From positions 62,001 to 126,000 of the forward strand of contig NZ_RXNU01000009.1 in the NCBI RefSeq assembly GCF_003966225.1: a DNA stretch of 64,000 bases. The letters are read 5' to 3'. Position 1 is the stretch's first letter; each line of letters opens with the position of its first letter. Below, in pieces: positions 48,134-57,338 of the stretch. Under the pieces are notes generated by a model. That model did no database searches. It was not told the origin of the DNA and was given only the letters and a program-made list of their open reading frames with translations. Origin of the DNA: Shewanella canadensis. GTDB lineage: Bacteria > Pseudomonadota > Gammaproteobacteria > Enterobacterales > Shewanellaceae. The translations under genes and the position numbers were made by a program.

Positions 48134-49311
48134 TGCATCAAGTGACAGTGATTAAGTCTATTGTATGAGTAATGTGTGAGTAATGGAGAATGACAATGAG
48201 TAAGGATACATCCAGATTAACCATTCTCGCGGTTGATGACACTCCCGCTAATATTGATGTTGTAAAGGGAGTGTTGTCTGGTCGCTATTTTGTTCAAGCC
48301 GCCGTCAATGGTCTGATGGCCTTGAAGATCATTGAAAGGCATAAACCAGATCTCATCCTGCTCGATATTATGATGCCCGGTATGGATGGTTATGAGGTGT
48401 GCCAGAAACTCAAAGCCGATGAGGCGACACGTGACATACCTGTCATCTTCCTGACCGCCAAAGCTGAGGTGGAGGATGAAACCAGAGGGCTTGAATTGGG
48501 GGCGGTTGATTACATAACAAAACCCATTAGTCCACCCATTCTCATTGAGCGCGTCAAGACTCATCTAGAGTTAAAGAGTGCGCGTGACTTTTTGAAACGC
48601 CAAAACGAGATCCTTGAGGAGAAGGTGATTGAGCGCACCCGGCAAATGGAGGAGTTGCAGGATGTCACCATGGTGGCGATGGGTTCGCTGGCGGAGGCTC
48701 GCGATCCAGAAACCGGTAACCACATCCGACGGACTCAACGTTATGTGAAATTGCTAGCACAAAAACTCAAAGATCATCCGCGCTTTAGTCATTTCTTGAC
48801 TCCAGAGAATATCACTTGGCTCTATAAATCGGCGCCGCTACACGACATCGGCAAGGTAGGGGTGGCAGATCATATTCTTCTCAAGCCGGGTAAGTTAACC
48901 GATGAAGAGTTTGATGAGATGAAAAAACATACGACCTATGGTCGTGATGCCATTTCCGCCGCAGAGCAGAACATCTCTGTAGCGGATAATTTCCTTGTCT
49001 TTGCCAAGGAGATCGCCTACGCCCATCAGGAAAAGTGGAACGGCTCAGGATATCCAGAGGGATTGGCGGGGGATGATATCCCAATTGCTGCACGCTTAAT
49101 GGCGGTGGGGGATGTGTATGATGCTCTAGTCAGCCGCCGTGTATACAAGCCCCCCTTTCCCCATGAAAAAGCGGTAGCCATCATCCTGGAAGGTAAAGGT
49201 GAACACTTTGATCCCGATATGGTTGATGCTTTTATGGAGATTGCTGATGAGTATTATGTCATATCACAAGAGTATGCCGATTCAGAGGAAGCTGTGAAGG
49301 CGAAGGCCGGT
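47396..49311 (+). repeat. 1.9-kb direct repeat, copy 2 (REC2 end-HPt-tail-HD-GYP)
   Basis: This is the partner of 40862-42777. It includes the last ~245 codons of the propeller kinase, the intergenic gap with small indels, and nearly all of the second HD-GYP gene. The two copies differ again at the last few codons (AGKK versus AGIS). Confidence 0.92.
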
Positions 49312-49320
49312 ATTTCCTGA
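48196..49320 (+). CDS. REC-HD-GYP response regulator (c-di-GMP phosphodiesterase), copy 2
   Basis: The product has 374 residues and differs from copy 1 by only about 15-20 substitutions. All key residues are kept: D57 in the receiver, HDIGK, and HQEKWNGSGYPEGL. The ATG at 48196 corresponds to the start of copy 1 and has GGAGA upstream. An ATG at 48190 would add two residues. It lies 62 bp after the propeller kinase, its likely phosphodonor. With receivers this similar, cross-talk between the two phosphorelays is expected. Confidence 0.95.
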   Translation: MSKDTSRLTILAVDDTPANIDVVKGVLSGRYFVQAAVNGLMALKIIERHKPDLILLDIMMPGMDGYEVCQKLKADEATRDIPVIFLTAKAEVEDETRGLELGAVDYITKPISPPILIERVKTHLELKSARDFLKRQNEILEEKVIERTRQMEELQDVTMVAMGSLAEARDPETGNHIRRTQRYVKLLAQKLKDHPRFSHFLTPENITWLYKSAPLHDIGKVGVADHILLKPGKLTDEEFDEMKKHTTYGRDAISAAEQNISVADNFLVFAKEIAYAHQEKWNGSGYPEGLAGDDIPIAARLMAVGDVYDALVSRRVYKPPFPHEKAVAIILEGKGEHFDPDMVDAFMEIADEYYVISQEYADSEEAVKAKAGIS

Positions 49321-49437
49321 TGTGAAAACATGGCATCCTTCACCTTCCTCCAGATTATGAAAGGGCATAGATTTTATTGTTTTTTACTGTGATGCCGTAG
49401 GGTATGAGGTTATCCAGTGCATCACTGAGCTGAAGTA

Positions 49438-49613
49438 ATACCAGTTGCACTAAATAATTAACCAATTCAGAGCCCCTCAGGATTTTCAATTCAAAGCCCT
49501 TTATGCTTCACTGGATGCTTTCGATATAGAATAACTATTAGCTTCAATCATCCTACTTGCCTACAGAGCTTTGAATTCTCGCTGAATGGTCAGGTACTTA
49601 ATGCAATTGGTAT
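49438..49613. mobile_element. MITE-like palindromic element
   Basis: A 176-bp non-coding segment has imperfect terminal inverted repeats of about 27 bp. The left end reads ATACCAGTTGCACTAAATAA and the right end, reverse-complemented, reads ATACCAATTGCATTAAGTAC. An internal TTCAGAG-like match continues the similarity. No frame is present. The size and ends resemble small repeats scattered between genes in Shewanella and relatives. No target-site duplication was confirmed. Confidence 0.6.
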
Positions 49614-49677
49614 AAAAGAGCACCATCTGAAAAATTAAGGCACCCATAACTGTACTCTATGTGAAGAGCACATTCGC

Positions 49678-50424
49678 TTACCTGATTAACCCCAATTTTG
49701 TCGCCTTATATACCATTTGACTGCGGTTGCTGCACTTCAATATGTTTTTAATCCGGTCAACATGATAACAAACGCCTCTGATAGAAAGGTTTTCATTTTC
49801 ACTTATGGTTTCGATTGAGTCCCCTTGTGAAATGAATGCCAGTATCTTGAGTGATTTCTTACTCAATAAGCCATGATTGGCGATAGGATTGAGCTCTACA
49901 ATAAACTTCGATGTAAAATGCCCGGCGTACAGACAAAGGAGCGCATCGATCGCATCATGATTGTCATTAGCGGTGTTCAATATGTCGTCTTTATTCTCGG
50001 ATGTGAACAAGGTGAACATACCAGACCAAGGGCAATGCAAGGGGACTAACCAATTAATGACGGTGTGTACATCGTTGAGATGTAGGAACCGCTGGAGCTG
50101 AACGCCTGATGAAGTCGCCAGATTAGGTCCATCCCAGAGGTTTGGTCCTAATTTCTTCTTCTTAGCTAGGCCGCTGTCCATCTTGTCGGCAAAAAGCCTG
50201 AAGTAATATTCTCTGACATTTATCGCCCGTTTATCGGAAGCAACGACAAACTTTTCACGCTTAATCAGTTCCGGCCGAAAATCTTTAAGCTTGGGAAGGT
50301 CGACATCTGAAATGTAGTTGTTTTCCAATGGCAAATGATAGCAAAACCCATTGAACCCATAGGTCATTAACTCTTTTTTCAGAGTGTTAACAATTGATGA
50401 ACCGGATAATATAAGATTTTTCAT
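49678..50424 (-). CDS. LuxR-type HTH regulator beside the tetraheme cytochrome
   Basis: The product has 248 residues. The C-terminus is a LuxR/GerE helix-turn-helix (KILAFISQGDSIETISENEN, then SIRGVCYHVDRIKNILK). The N-terminal 180 residues resemble the size and layout of an autoinducer-binding-type domain, but I cannot assign a ligand. It lies 89 bp downstream of the cytochrome gene on the same strand, separated by a G6/C6 hairpin. The RGVxYHxxxxKxxL recognition helix matches that of the regulator in the dehalogenase operon, suggesting one subfamily. Control of the cytochrome gene is inferred. Confidence 0.85.
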   Translation of the reverse strand: MKNLILSGSSIVNTLKKELMTYGFNGFCYHLPLENNYISDVDLPKLKDFRPELIKREKFVVASDKRAINVREYYFRLFADKMDSGLAKKKKLGPNLWDGPNLATSSGVQLQRFLHLNDVHTVINWLVPLHCPWSGMFTLFTSENKDDILNTANDNHDAIDALLCLYAGHFTSKFIVELNPIANHGLLSKKSLKILAFISQGDSIETISENENLSIRGVCYHVDRIKNILKCSNRSQMVYKATKLGLIR

Positions 50425-50474
50425 GGCGTCATCAATTAATCAGTTTGGGGTGTATTCATCATAATGGGTACAAA

Positions 50475-50493
50475 GGGGGGCAGTAAACCCCCC
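50475..50493 (-). terminator. G6/C6 hairpin after the cytochrome gene
   Basis: GGGGGG and CCCCCC enclose a 7-nt loop. On the minus strand it is followed by TTTG, 20 bp past the cytochrome stop. It is a short terminator or attenuator between the cytochrome and LuxR-type genes. Confidence 0.55.
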
Positions 50494-50513
50494 ATCCCTA
50501 TTAAGGTATCGGC

Positions 50514-52421
50514 TTATTTTTTATTTATATGACATGTCAGACATGCATACGGGTCTGGGAATACTTTACTCATTTCCCAGTCATTATTTTTGCTCTCCCA
50601 AACCTCGGTATAAGGCTTGTGGTTACCAAACACATCGGCTGGAACTGCCTGGAACGGATCGAAGTTACCGTAAGATGAATTTGCCTTTAGTTTATCAGCC
50701 CCTTTATAGAGGATTTTGGTCGAAGCATCATTATGACTTTGTGGTTGCTTTTCGCCCGCATGACAAAAGAAACAGCGTGCATCTTCGCCATGAGCCTTTG
50801 GAGCACCATTTGAACCATGGCAGCTGGCACAGTAATAAGGCTGAGTGATATCAAACCCGTCGCTTGAGTTGATAGGCCAAGCATGTCCACCGTGTCCAAG
50901 GGGATTGACCTCTTGGTTATGGCATTGAGTACAATCAGCAATCTTCCAGCCAAAATGGTCTTGATTGAGAATTGGTGCACTTCCTGTCGCATCTTTGGGG
51001 AGCTGCAGAGTCCTAACCACCGAAATATCGGGTGAACTATCATTGGCAAAGTTCCATTGAATCGTCTCTTGTCCATTTCGCTCTTTAGGACCAAAGTAGT
51101 CATGCATATTGCCATAGGCCCAGTATAGATCCATATAACCGAAGCGGATCGGATATACATCCTGCATTAAGTGAATGTGTTCGCCTCCAAACGGGCCGCC
51201 CCAGTCCTTTTCGCAGACCTCCTTACTCACCCGAGTCTCACCATCAGGGCTGCCATCAATAGACCAGTTACACGTCGGGGATTTATTAAAGTCTCCGTCC
51301 GGGAACTGTTTTGACGGATTGTAAAAATGAGTAAACCATCCTCTTAAGCCCGAGTTCCTTAACTCACCAATACCAGACAGCGCGAAATGGCCGACGTCGG
51401 CACCGGTAGACAGACTGTCCCAATAGGAAAAGCTCACCTTTCCAAGCTTATCTTGTGCAGCGATCATCGCATCCATAACGGTAATGACACCCGGCTGGAA
51501 GATGTCATCTCGATGGCCTACCGGTGTCACCTCAATGTTGTCGGCATAAGCCACGACGCCATTGTTTTCAACGCGGCCATATTCAACTGCAACAACTTTA
51601 GGGATAATAACTTTATTGCCGTTTGCCTGAAATTTCTCAACTTCCTGACGTTGAATCCATTGACGTCTGGCGGTCATTTCATTCGAAAATGGTTGCAAAG
51701 TAATCAAACTATCTTGTTGAAGCCAATACTCGTCAATTCGAACGTAGGTGGCTTCACCGCTGGGAGAGAACCCCTGCATGCTGCCCCTTGCCCTGGTGAA
51801 TATGCCGCCATCGGTATTAAAACGAAAATACCAATCATCACTGTCTACAATATCACCGTCATTCGCTGATAGAATGCCATCACCATTCACATCCATAGAA
51901 ACATTGAACGTAAATGTGCCTAGCCCAGTGTTTTCATGATGGACGACATTTGAGAGTGTTAAGTCGTCTCGAGTGAAGGACAGATAACGCAATAGGTCAA
52001 ATGCTGAATAATGACCGGGTTTGAATATATCGGGCCTGGCGGTACCCGCGCCCAATCCATCCGGGTTTGACGCTAAAACTTCACCTATGTCAGTAAGTGA
52101 AATACTGTAGATGGTTTTTTCATCATTATATACGCCTGCAATATGCGCATCTAAAATACCAATTTTTCCATCATCATCCAGATCTTTAGCTGAATCACTC
52201 AACAACCAGGTTTTAATGTTGTCATCATATTCACCTAACATCACTTTGATGTGACCCTGGTTTATCGAGTTAGGATTTACATCAACGTCCAAGTACTCTG
52301 GTTTTGTCTCTTTTATTGGTTGAACAGGTTGCTCTACCGTTGAGTCATCATCACTTCCACACCCAGCTATTAATGCAGTCAGCAGCGTCGGCAGCAAAGC
52401 CTTTTTCATAAAGTTCATCAT
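50514..52421 (-). CDS. tetraheme c-type cytochrome lipoprotein
   Basis: The product has 635 residues. A lipoprotein signal has the lipobox LIAGC near residue 21, so it is anchored in a membrane, probably the outer one. Four CxxCH heme sites cluster at the C-terminus (CTQCH about 497, CASCH 531, CFFCH 550, CLTCH 627). The preceding 470 residues are heme-free and mostly beta-like. They hold two calcium-loop-like segments (DLDDDGKIGILDA and DVNGDGILSANDGD). This is not the decaheme MtrC/OmcA layout. A terminal reductase or electron-transfer partner is plausible, with unknown substrate. The start at 52421 has AAGGAGAT. The LuxR-type gene follows in the same direction. Confidence 0.9.
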   Translation of the reverse strand: MMNFMKKALLPTLLTALIAGCGSDDDSTVEQPVQPIKETKPEYLDVDVNPNSINQGHIKVMLGEYDDNIKTWLLSDSAKDLDDDGKIGILDAHIAGVYNDEKTIYSISLTDIGEVLASNPDGLGAGTARPDIFKPGHYSAFDLLRYLSFTRDDLTLSNVVHHENTGLGTFTFNVSMDVNGDGILSANDGDIVDSDDWYFRFNTDGGIFTRARGSMQGFSPSGEATYVRIDEYWLQQDSLITLQPFSNEMTARRQWIQRQEVEKFQANGNKVIIPKVVAVEYGRVENNGVVAYADNIEVTPVGHRDDIFQPGVITVMDAMIAAQDKLGKVSFSYWDSLSTGADVGHFALSGIGELRNSGLRGWFTHFYNPSKQFPDGDFNKSPTCNWSIDGSPDGETRVSKEVCEKDWGGPFGGEHIHLMQDVYPIRFGYMDLYWAYGNMHDYFGPKERNGQETIQWNFANDSSPDISVVRTLQLPKDATGSAPILNQDHFGWKIADCTQCHNQEVNPLGHGGHAWPINSSDGFDITQPYYCASCHGSNGAPKAHGEDARCFFCHAGEKQPQSHNDASTKILYKGADKLKANSSYGNFDPFQAVPADVFGNHKPYTEVWESKNNDWEMSKVFPDPYACLTCHINKK

Positions 52422-52904
52422 ATCTCCTTGCTAGATAATTTATTTCATAGCAATTTGTGATTAATTTGGTTTCGTTATTATTCATTTCACCTTTTGGCAA
52501 AATAATAGTAATCGTTCGTCTAGGTGGGACTCACTATGAAAAAGTGCAACTTCTTTCGATAAAGTTATAAATTGAGAGGCAGGGGCCATGACTTAGGTTT
52601 TTAACTGAGCGGTTTCTCACTGAGGTATAGAACTAATATTTATAAATATGCTTAATAACTTAGACATTCAAAATTGTCATTTCAGGTTATCTATCCAGCT
52701 TGTTTTACTGCGGTTACGGAGGGCTTTTTATGTGGGGCGTCGGTGGGCTAAGCCGATAGGCCAAAAAGGGCAGCTGGCGCTGCCCTTTTTAATGAGTGTG
52801 GTTTTAACGTGAGTCGTTGGCTTAGGCTAGTGTAAGACGGATTATTAAAGCCTTACGCTGGGTTTGATGAACGGCCTCTGCAATACACTACTCAACCACC
52901 GCAG
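52422..52904. other. intergenic region upstream of the cytochrome gene
   Basis: About 480 bp containing the cytochrome promoter region and, at 52763-52790, the cysZ terminator. The stretch 52440-52700 is AT-rich with no clear operator. No gene was seen. Confidence 0.5.
52763..52790 (-). terminator. Rho-independent terminator of cysZ
   Basis: AAAAAGGGCAGC pairs with GCTGCCCTTTTT around TGGC. It is symmetrical and can act in both directions. It lies about 115 bp after the cysZ stop. Confidence 0.85.
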
Positions 52905-53678
52905 TTAATCCGGTGCTATTTCTGGGTGTTTATACGCCTCGCGATACTTATCTACCCACATGGCCGTTGCGCCGCAAATGGCTACCGGCATGACGATAAA
53001 GTTGACGATCGGGATCATCGAGAACAGGGTGACAGAGGCGCCGAAGGTGAAGCTGGTGCCTTTGGTCTGATTGAGGGCAAATTTCATGTCAGAGAAGGGC
53101 ACCTTGTGGTTATCGAAGGGATAATCACAATACTGAATGGCCATCATCCAGGCGCTGAACAGGAACCAGATGATTGGGGCGAAGGTTTGGCCCAAGAAGG
53201 GGATCCAGAACAGGATAAGACAGATGATGGCTCTGGGCAGATAGTATTTGAGCTTTATCCATTCCCGCCCGAATATCCGCGGCAGATCCTTTATCAAGTC
53301 GACGGTGGTGCCGGTGTTGAGATCTTTGCCTGTCAGGTGTTGCTCGACTTTTTCGGCCAGCAGGCCGTTAAAGGGGGCGGCTATCCAGTTCATCACAGAG
53401 GTGAAGATAAATGAGAGCACCACCAACAGGGTGATGACCGCTAATGGCCAGAGGAGGAAGTTGAGCCAACTCAGATAATCGGGGAGCTGGGCCGAGATCC
53501 AACCGAAGGCATTTTCCAGCTGACCGATGGCGAAATAGATAACGCCGGAGAAAAGCAGCAAATTTATCATCAGTGGAATAAACACAAAAGTTCTTAGCCC
53601 TTTTTGTTTTATCAGGCTAAATCCGAAGAGAAAGTAGTCCATCCCACTCTTGTGGGGTGTTTTAGTTGTTTGATTCAT
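52905..53678 (-). CDS. cysZ: sulfate transporter CysZ
   Basis: This 257-residue inner-membrane protein of the CysZ/EI24 family imports sulfate for cysteine synthesis. It has four main hydrophobic regions. The N-terminal GMDYFLFGFSLIKQKGLRTF and the NWIAAPFNGLLAEKVEQHL segment are characteristic. Length is near that of E. coli CysZ (253). It is divergent from smc, as in other Shewanella and Vibrio genomes. The start at 53678 gives a normal short cytosolic tail. Confidence 0.92.
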   Translation of the reverse strand: MNQTTKTPHKSGMDYFLFGFSLIKQKGLRTFVFIPLMINLLLFSGVIYFAIGQLENAFGWISAQLPDYLSWLNFLLWPLAVITLLVVLSFIFTSVMNWIAAPFNGLLAEKVEQHLTGKDLNTGTTVDLIKDLPRIFGREWIKLKYYLPRAIICLILFWIPFLGQTFAPIIWFLFSAWMMAIQYCDYPFDNHKVPFSDMKFALNQTKGTSFTFGASVTLFSMIPIVNFIVMPVAICGATAMWVDKYREAYKHPEIAPD

Positions 53679-53883
53679 AAGTAGACACGTCTATATTAGG
53701 CATAAGAAAAAACTATCTGAATTGTGTTCCAGTCAGTTTCCGATGACAAGAGATATATAGAGGAATGATTAATAAAAACGTTACAAAAGACTGCCCGCTT
53801 TGTTAAAGTAGCCCCCAGAAAATCAACTCTAAATAAGCTCTGTTCGGCAAAACGTATTTGCTGAAAACGACCTAACTGGCACC

Positions 53884-56800
53884 ATGAGACTCAAACAGAT
53901 AAAACTTGCTGGATTTAAGTCGTTTGTCGATTCAACTAAGATCCCTTTTCTCAGCCCGCTAAGCGCGATCATTGGTCCTAATGGTTGTGGTAAATCTAAT
54001 GTCATCGATGCCGTGCGCTGGGTGCTGGGCGAAAGCTCGGCTAAGCATCTGCGTGGTGACTCCATGGCCGACGTTATCTTTAATGGCTCCTCCGCCAGAA
54101 GACCCGTATCGGTCGCCAGTGTCGAGCTCTCTTTCGAAAATAAGGATGGCCGCCTTACGGGGCAATATGCCAGCTATCAGGAGATCTCGGTAAAGCGTCA
54201 GGTGTCAAGAGATGGTGATTCCTCCTATTTTCTCAATGGACAGAAATGTCGTCGTAAGGATATTACCGATCTCTTTATGGGCACGGGCCTAGGGCCTCGA
54301 AGCTACGCGATTATCGAGCAGGGGACCATCTCCCGACTGATTGAGTCTAAACCTCAAGAGTTGAGAGTGTTCATCGAAGAGGCGGCAGGGATCTCCCGTT
54401 ATAAAGAGCGGCGACGCGAGACCGAAAACCGGATCCGTCATACCAGAGAGAACCTCGAGAGACTCGGCGATATTCGAACCGAACTGGGACGTCAGCTGGA
54501 GAAGTTGGCTGAGCAGGCGGCCGCGGCGAAGCAATATCGCGAGTTTAAGCAATCTGAACGAATACTGGACTCAGAGCTTTCTGTCAGCCGTTATATTGAG
54601 TTAACCAATCAAACCGAAAAGTTGACCCTGGAGGTTAACAAGCTTGAAGTGGATAAGGCCGAGCTCGATGCCGAAAAAGAGAAAACCGAATTAGCCATAA
54701 CTCAGCTGAGTGTGCAGCTGGTGGAGCTCGAACGTGAAGAGCACAAGCGGGTAGAAGATTTTTACCAATGCGGAAACCAGATAGGTAAGCTCGAGCAAAA
54801 TCTTAAGCACAGGCAGCAGCAGGACGCTCATATCGACCAGCGTATCTCGGCGATAGTGACTAAGCTCGATAACCACAATACCAAATTAACTACGGATGAA
54901 GTGTTAAAGGGCGCCCTGACCTTAGAATTTGATAATCAGACGCCTTTAGTCGACACCTTGGCCACCTCATCGAATGATTTAACAATTCGACTCAACGGGC
55001 TCGAAGGCGAAGGGGAGCGGCTTTCCACATCTTTAAACCTGCACAAAGAGCAGGTCTCGGCGTATCGCTTAGAGCATGAGGTTTCGCGCTCAAAACTGAC
55101 CCACCTTCAGGTGATGGTTGAGCAGAAAAATCAGCGGATAGAAGATAATCGAAAGCTGAGCGCAGAAGTTGAGGCCGAACAATCGAGTCAGAATAATCAG
55201 CAGCAGGCGTCAGAACTCGAGCAGTTAACGACAGAGGCGGATCTTCAGCAAGAGATCAATGAAGAGTCTGAATCGAGACTCACTACCGCTACCCAAGAAC
55301 AAGCCCAATTACGAGCCAAACAGGAAGCGCTGAGTCAGTCCCTTGCCGAAGAGAGAGGGCGCTTAGCTCTGGTCTCTAAGTTATTGCCGGATGAGACCGA
55401 ACTCGAGGGCGAAAAAGCCCTGTGGCAGTTACTCGAAGTGAAACCCGGTTGGGAGAAAGCTGTCGAACTTCTGTTTGATGGACTGCTTAAGACACCTGTC
55501 GGCGTCGATGCAGATGAGAGTCAGGAGGAAGAGGGGTGGGAAGGGTTTAGCTCATGGAAACAGCAAGACTGGTCCGTTGTCAGCTGCAGTGCCAACCTCT
55601 CACCTTGGCTATCTAATGTTCAGTGGGCGGAAAGTATCGATGCCGCTAAGCCACTACTCGCCGGTTTAGGTGACAATGAACGTATCGCCACCGCCGACGG
55701 TTACCTGCTTGGCAAAGGTTTCGTGATCAGAAAGGGCACGGATTCGGGCTCTCTGGTGCAGTTAAAACGGGAACAGGATGCGCTTGAATTAAGCATTACC
55801 GGTTCGGAGGCGCTGTTAAGCGATGTGCTATCACAGAGCCATGAGCTACACGCCATTATCGAACCTTTGAAGTTATCGCTCCAATCGGGTAATGAACGTC
55901 TGCAGCAGTTGAGACTCTCTATTGCGGGGTTAAGTTCACAGATAAGCGCCGCGGAGCACAGGGCACAGGAGTGCGAGGCGAGAGGTAAGCGACTAAACCT
56001 GGAATTTGAACAGCTTAAGTTAACGCTGGACGAGTTGTTGGCCACCCAAACAAGCCTCAGTGAAAAGCTGGAAGTCGGCTTAAGTAAATTACAAACGGCA
56101 GAAACCGAACAAGTCCGATTCGTACAGCAACTTCAGCTGAAAGCCGAACAGATCAAAGCGTTAAAAGAGCAGGGTGTTTCGCAGCAGTTAAAGCTTAATG
56201 AGTCCAACTCGGTGATGCAGGCATTGAAGACTAAAATAGCCCTCAACGCCCAGTCCATCACTCAACAACAAACCCGTATCGAAGAGCTGAGCCTGGCTAA
56301 GTCGGCACTTGAAAACCAGTTGGCAGAACAAGATGCTGGCAACCAAGACGGCCAGCTTAGTGCGTTAAATGAACAGCTTGTGAAAGCGCTGGCGAAGCAG
56401 GAGCAGAAACAGACCGAGCTTTCGATACTGCGTAAAGAACAAAACCGACTGCAAGAAGCGAGTGATAGCGCAGGATTAACGAAAAAACAACAGCTTGGAA
56501 AGATAGAACACTTGACTCAGTCTATCAGCACGTTAAAGTTACGTCGCGAGGGTTTAAAAGGTCAGGCTGACAGCCAGTTGATGCAGCTTAATGAGCAAGA
56601 GATTAAGCTCGATGAAGTTAAGCTCTCTTTAGATATGAATAAGAGTTCGCAGGCCCGCCAAAGAGAGTTAGAGCGAGTACGTGCCCGCATTACTCATCTG
56701 GGGGCGATCAACTTAGCCGCCATCGAGGAATATGAGCAGCAAAGTGAACGAAAATCATATTTAGATAGTCAGGATGCAGATCTCACTTCTGCGCTGACTA

Positions 56801-57315
56801 GCCTCGAAGAGGCGATTCGTAAGATAGATAGAGAGACGAAGAGTCGTTTTAAAGAGACCTTTGATAAAGTGAACCAAGATTTAGGTGTACTCTTTCCGAA
56901 AGTATTTGGCGGAGGCAGTGCACAACTGGCATTGACCCATGATGACTTGCTCGAGACCGGAGTGACGATTATGGCGAGGCCACCGGGTAAAAAGAATAGT
57001 ACAATTCATCTTCTTTCCGGTGGAGAAAAAGCGTTAACCGCTTTATCATTGGTGTTTGCGATTTTTAGACTGAATCCTGCACCTTTTTGTATGTTGGATG
57101 AGGTTGATGCACCTTTAGATGATGCCAATGTCGACAGATTCTGTCGGCTGGTCAAAGAGATGTCACAAAGTGTGCAATTTATATATATCAGTCATAACAA
57201 GATCACCATGGAATTGGCTGACCAACTGATAGGCGTCACTATGCATGAGCCGGGTGTTTCTCGCATAGTCGCTGTAGATATTGATGAAGCGGTGGCTCTA
57301 GCCGACGCTGTTTAA
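53884..57315 (+). CDS. smc: chromosome segregation ATPase SMC
   Basis: The product has 1143 residues. The N-terminal ATPase half has Walker A GPNGCGKSN at 31-39. Long coiled coils at about 170-500 and 630-990 flank a hinge at about 505-620. The C-terminal half has the signature LLSGGEKALTALSL near 1043 and Walker B with DEVDAPLDDANV near 1072. All catalytic elements are present. Length is typical of gammaproteobacterial SMC. The hinge is somewhat acidic. It heads a likely operon with zipA and ligA, the conserved order in this group. It would organise and segregate the chromosome with ScpAB encoded elsewhere. Confidence 0.96.
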   Translation: MRLKQIKLAGFKSFVDSTKIPFLSPLSAIIGPNGCGKSNVIDAVRWVLGESSAKHLRGDSMADVIFNGSSARRPVSVASVELSFENKDGRLTGQYASYQEISVKRQVSRDGDSSYFLNGQKCRRKDITDLFMGTGLGPRSYAIIEQGTISRLIESKPQELRVFIEEAAGISRYKERRRETENRIRHTRENLERLGDIRTELGRQLEKLAEQAAAAKQYREFKQSERILDSELSVSRYIELTNQTEKLTLEVNKLEVDKAELDAEKEKTELAITQLSVQLVELEREEHKRVEDFYQCGNQIGKLEQNLKHRQQQDAHIDQRISAIVTKLDNHNTKLTTDEVLKGALTLEFDNQTPLVDTLATSSNDLTIRLNGLEGEGERLSTSLNLHKEQVSAYRLEHEVSRSKLTHLQVMVEQKNQRIEDNRKLSAEVEAEQSSQNNQQQASELEQLTTEADLQQEINEESESRLTTATQEQAQLRAKQEALSQSLAEERGRLALVSKLLPDETELEGEKALWQLLEVKPGWEKAVELLFDGLLKTPVGVDADESQEEEGWEGFSSWKQQDWSVVSCSANLSPWLSNVQWAESIDAAKPLLAGLGDNERIATADGYLLGKGFVIRKGTDSGSLVQLKREQDALELSITGSEALLSDVLSQSHELHAIIEPLKLSLQSGNERLQQLRLSIAGLSSQISAAEHRAQECEARGKRLNLEFEQLKLTLDELLATQTSLSEKLEVGLSKLQTAETEQVRFVQQLQLKAEQIKALKEQGVSQQLKLNESNSVMQALKTKIALNAQSITQQQTRIEELSLAKSALENQLAEQDAGNQDGQLSALNEQLVKALAKQEQKQTELSILRKEQNRLQEASDSAGLTKKQQLGKIEHLTQSISTLKLRREGLKGQADSQLMQLNEQEIKLDEVKLSLDMNKSSQARQRELERVRARITHLGAINLAAIEEYEQQSERKSYLDSQDADLTSALTSLEEAIRKIDRETKSRFKETFDKVNQDLGVLFPKVFGGGSAQLALTHDDLLETGVTIMARPPGKKNSTIHLLSGGEKALTALSLVFAIFRLNPAPFCMLDEVDAPLDDANVDRFCRLVKEMSQSVQFIYISHNKITMELADQLIGVTMHEPGVSRIVAVDIDEAVALADAV

Positions 57316-57338
57316 CCATAGGAAAGACAAGGTAACCA

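Noticed and set aside
34460-49320. possibility that the sensor region is a prophage or composite transposon
   Set aside because: No integrase, transposase or phage structural gene is present. Only the small palindromic element at the right end hints at mobility.
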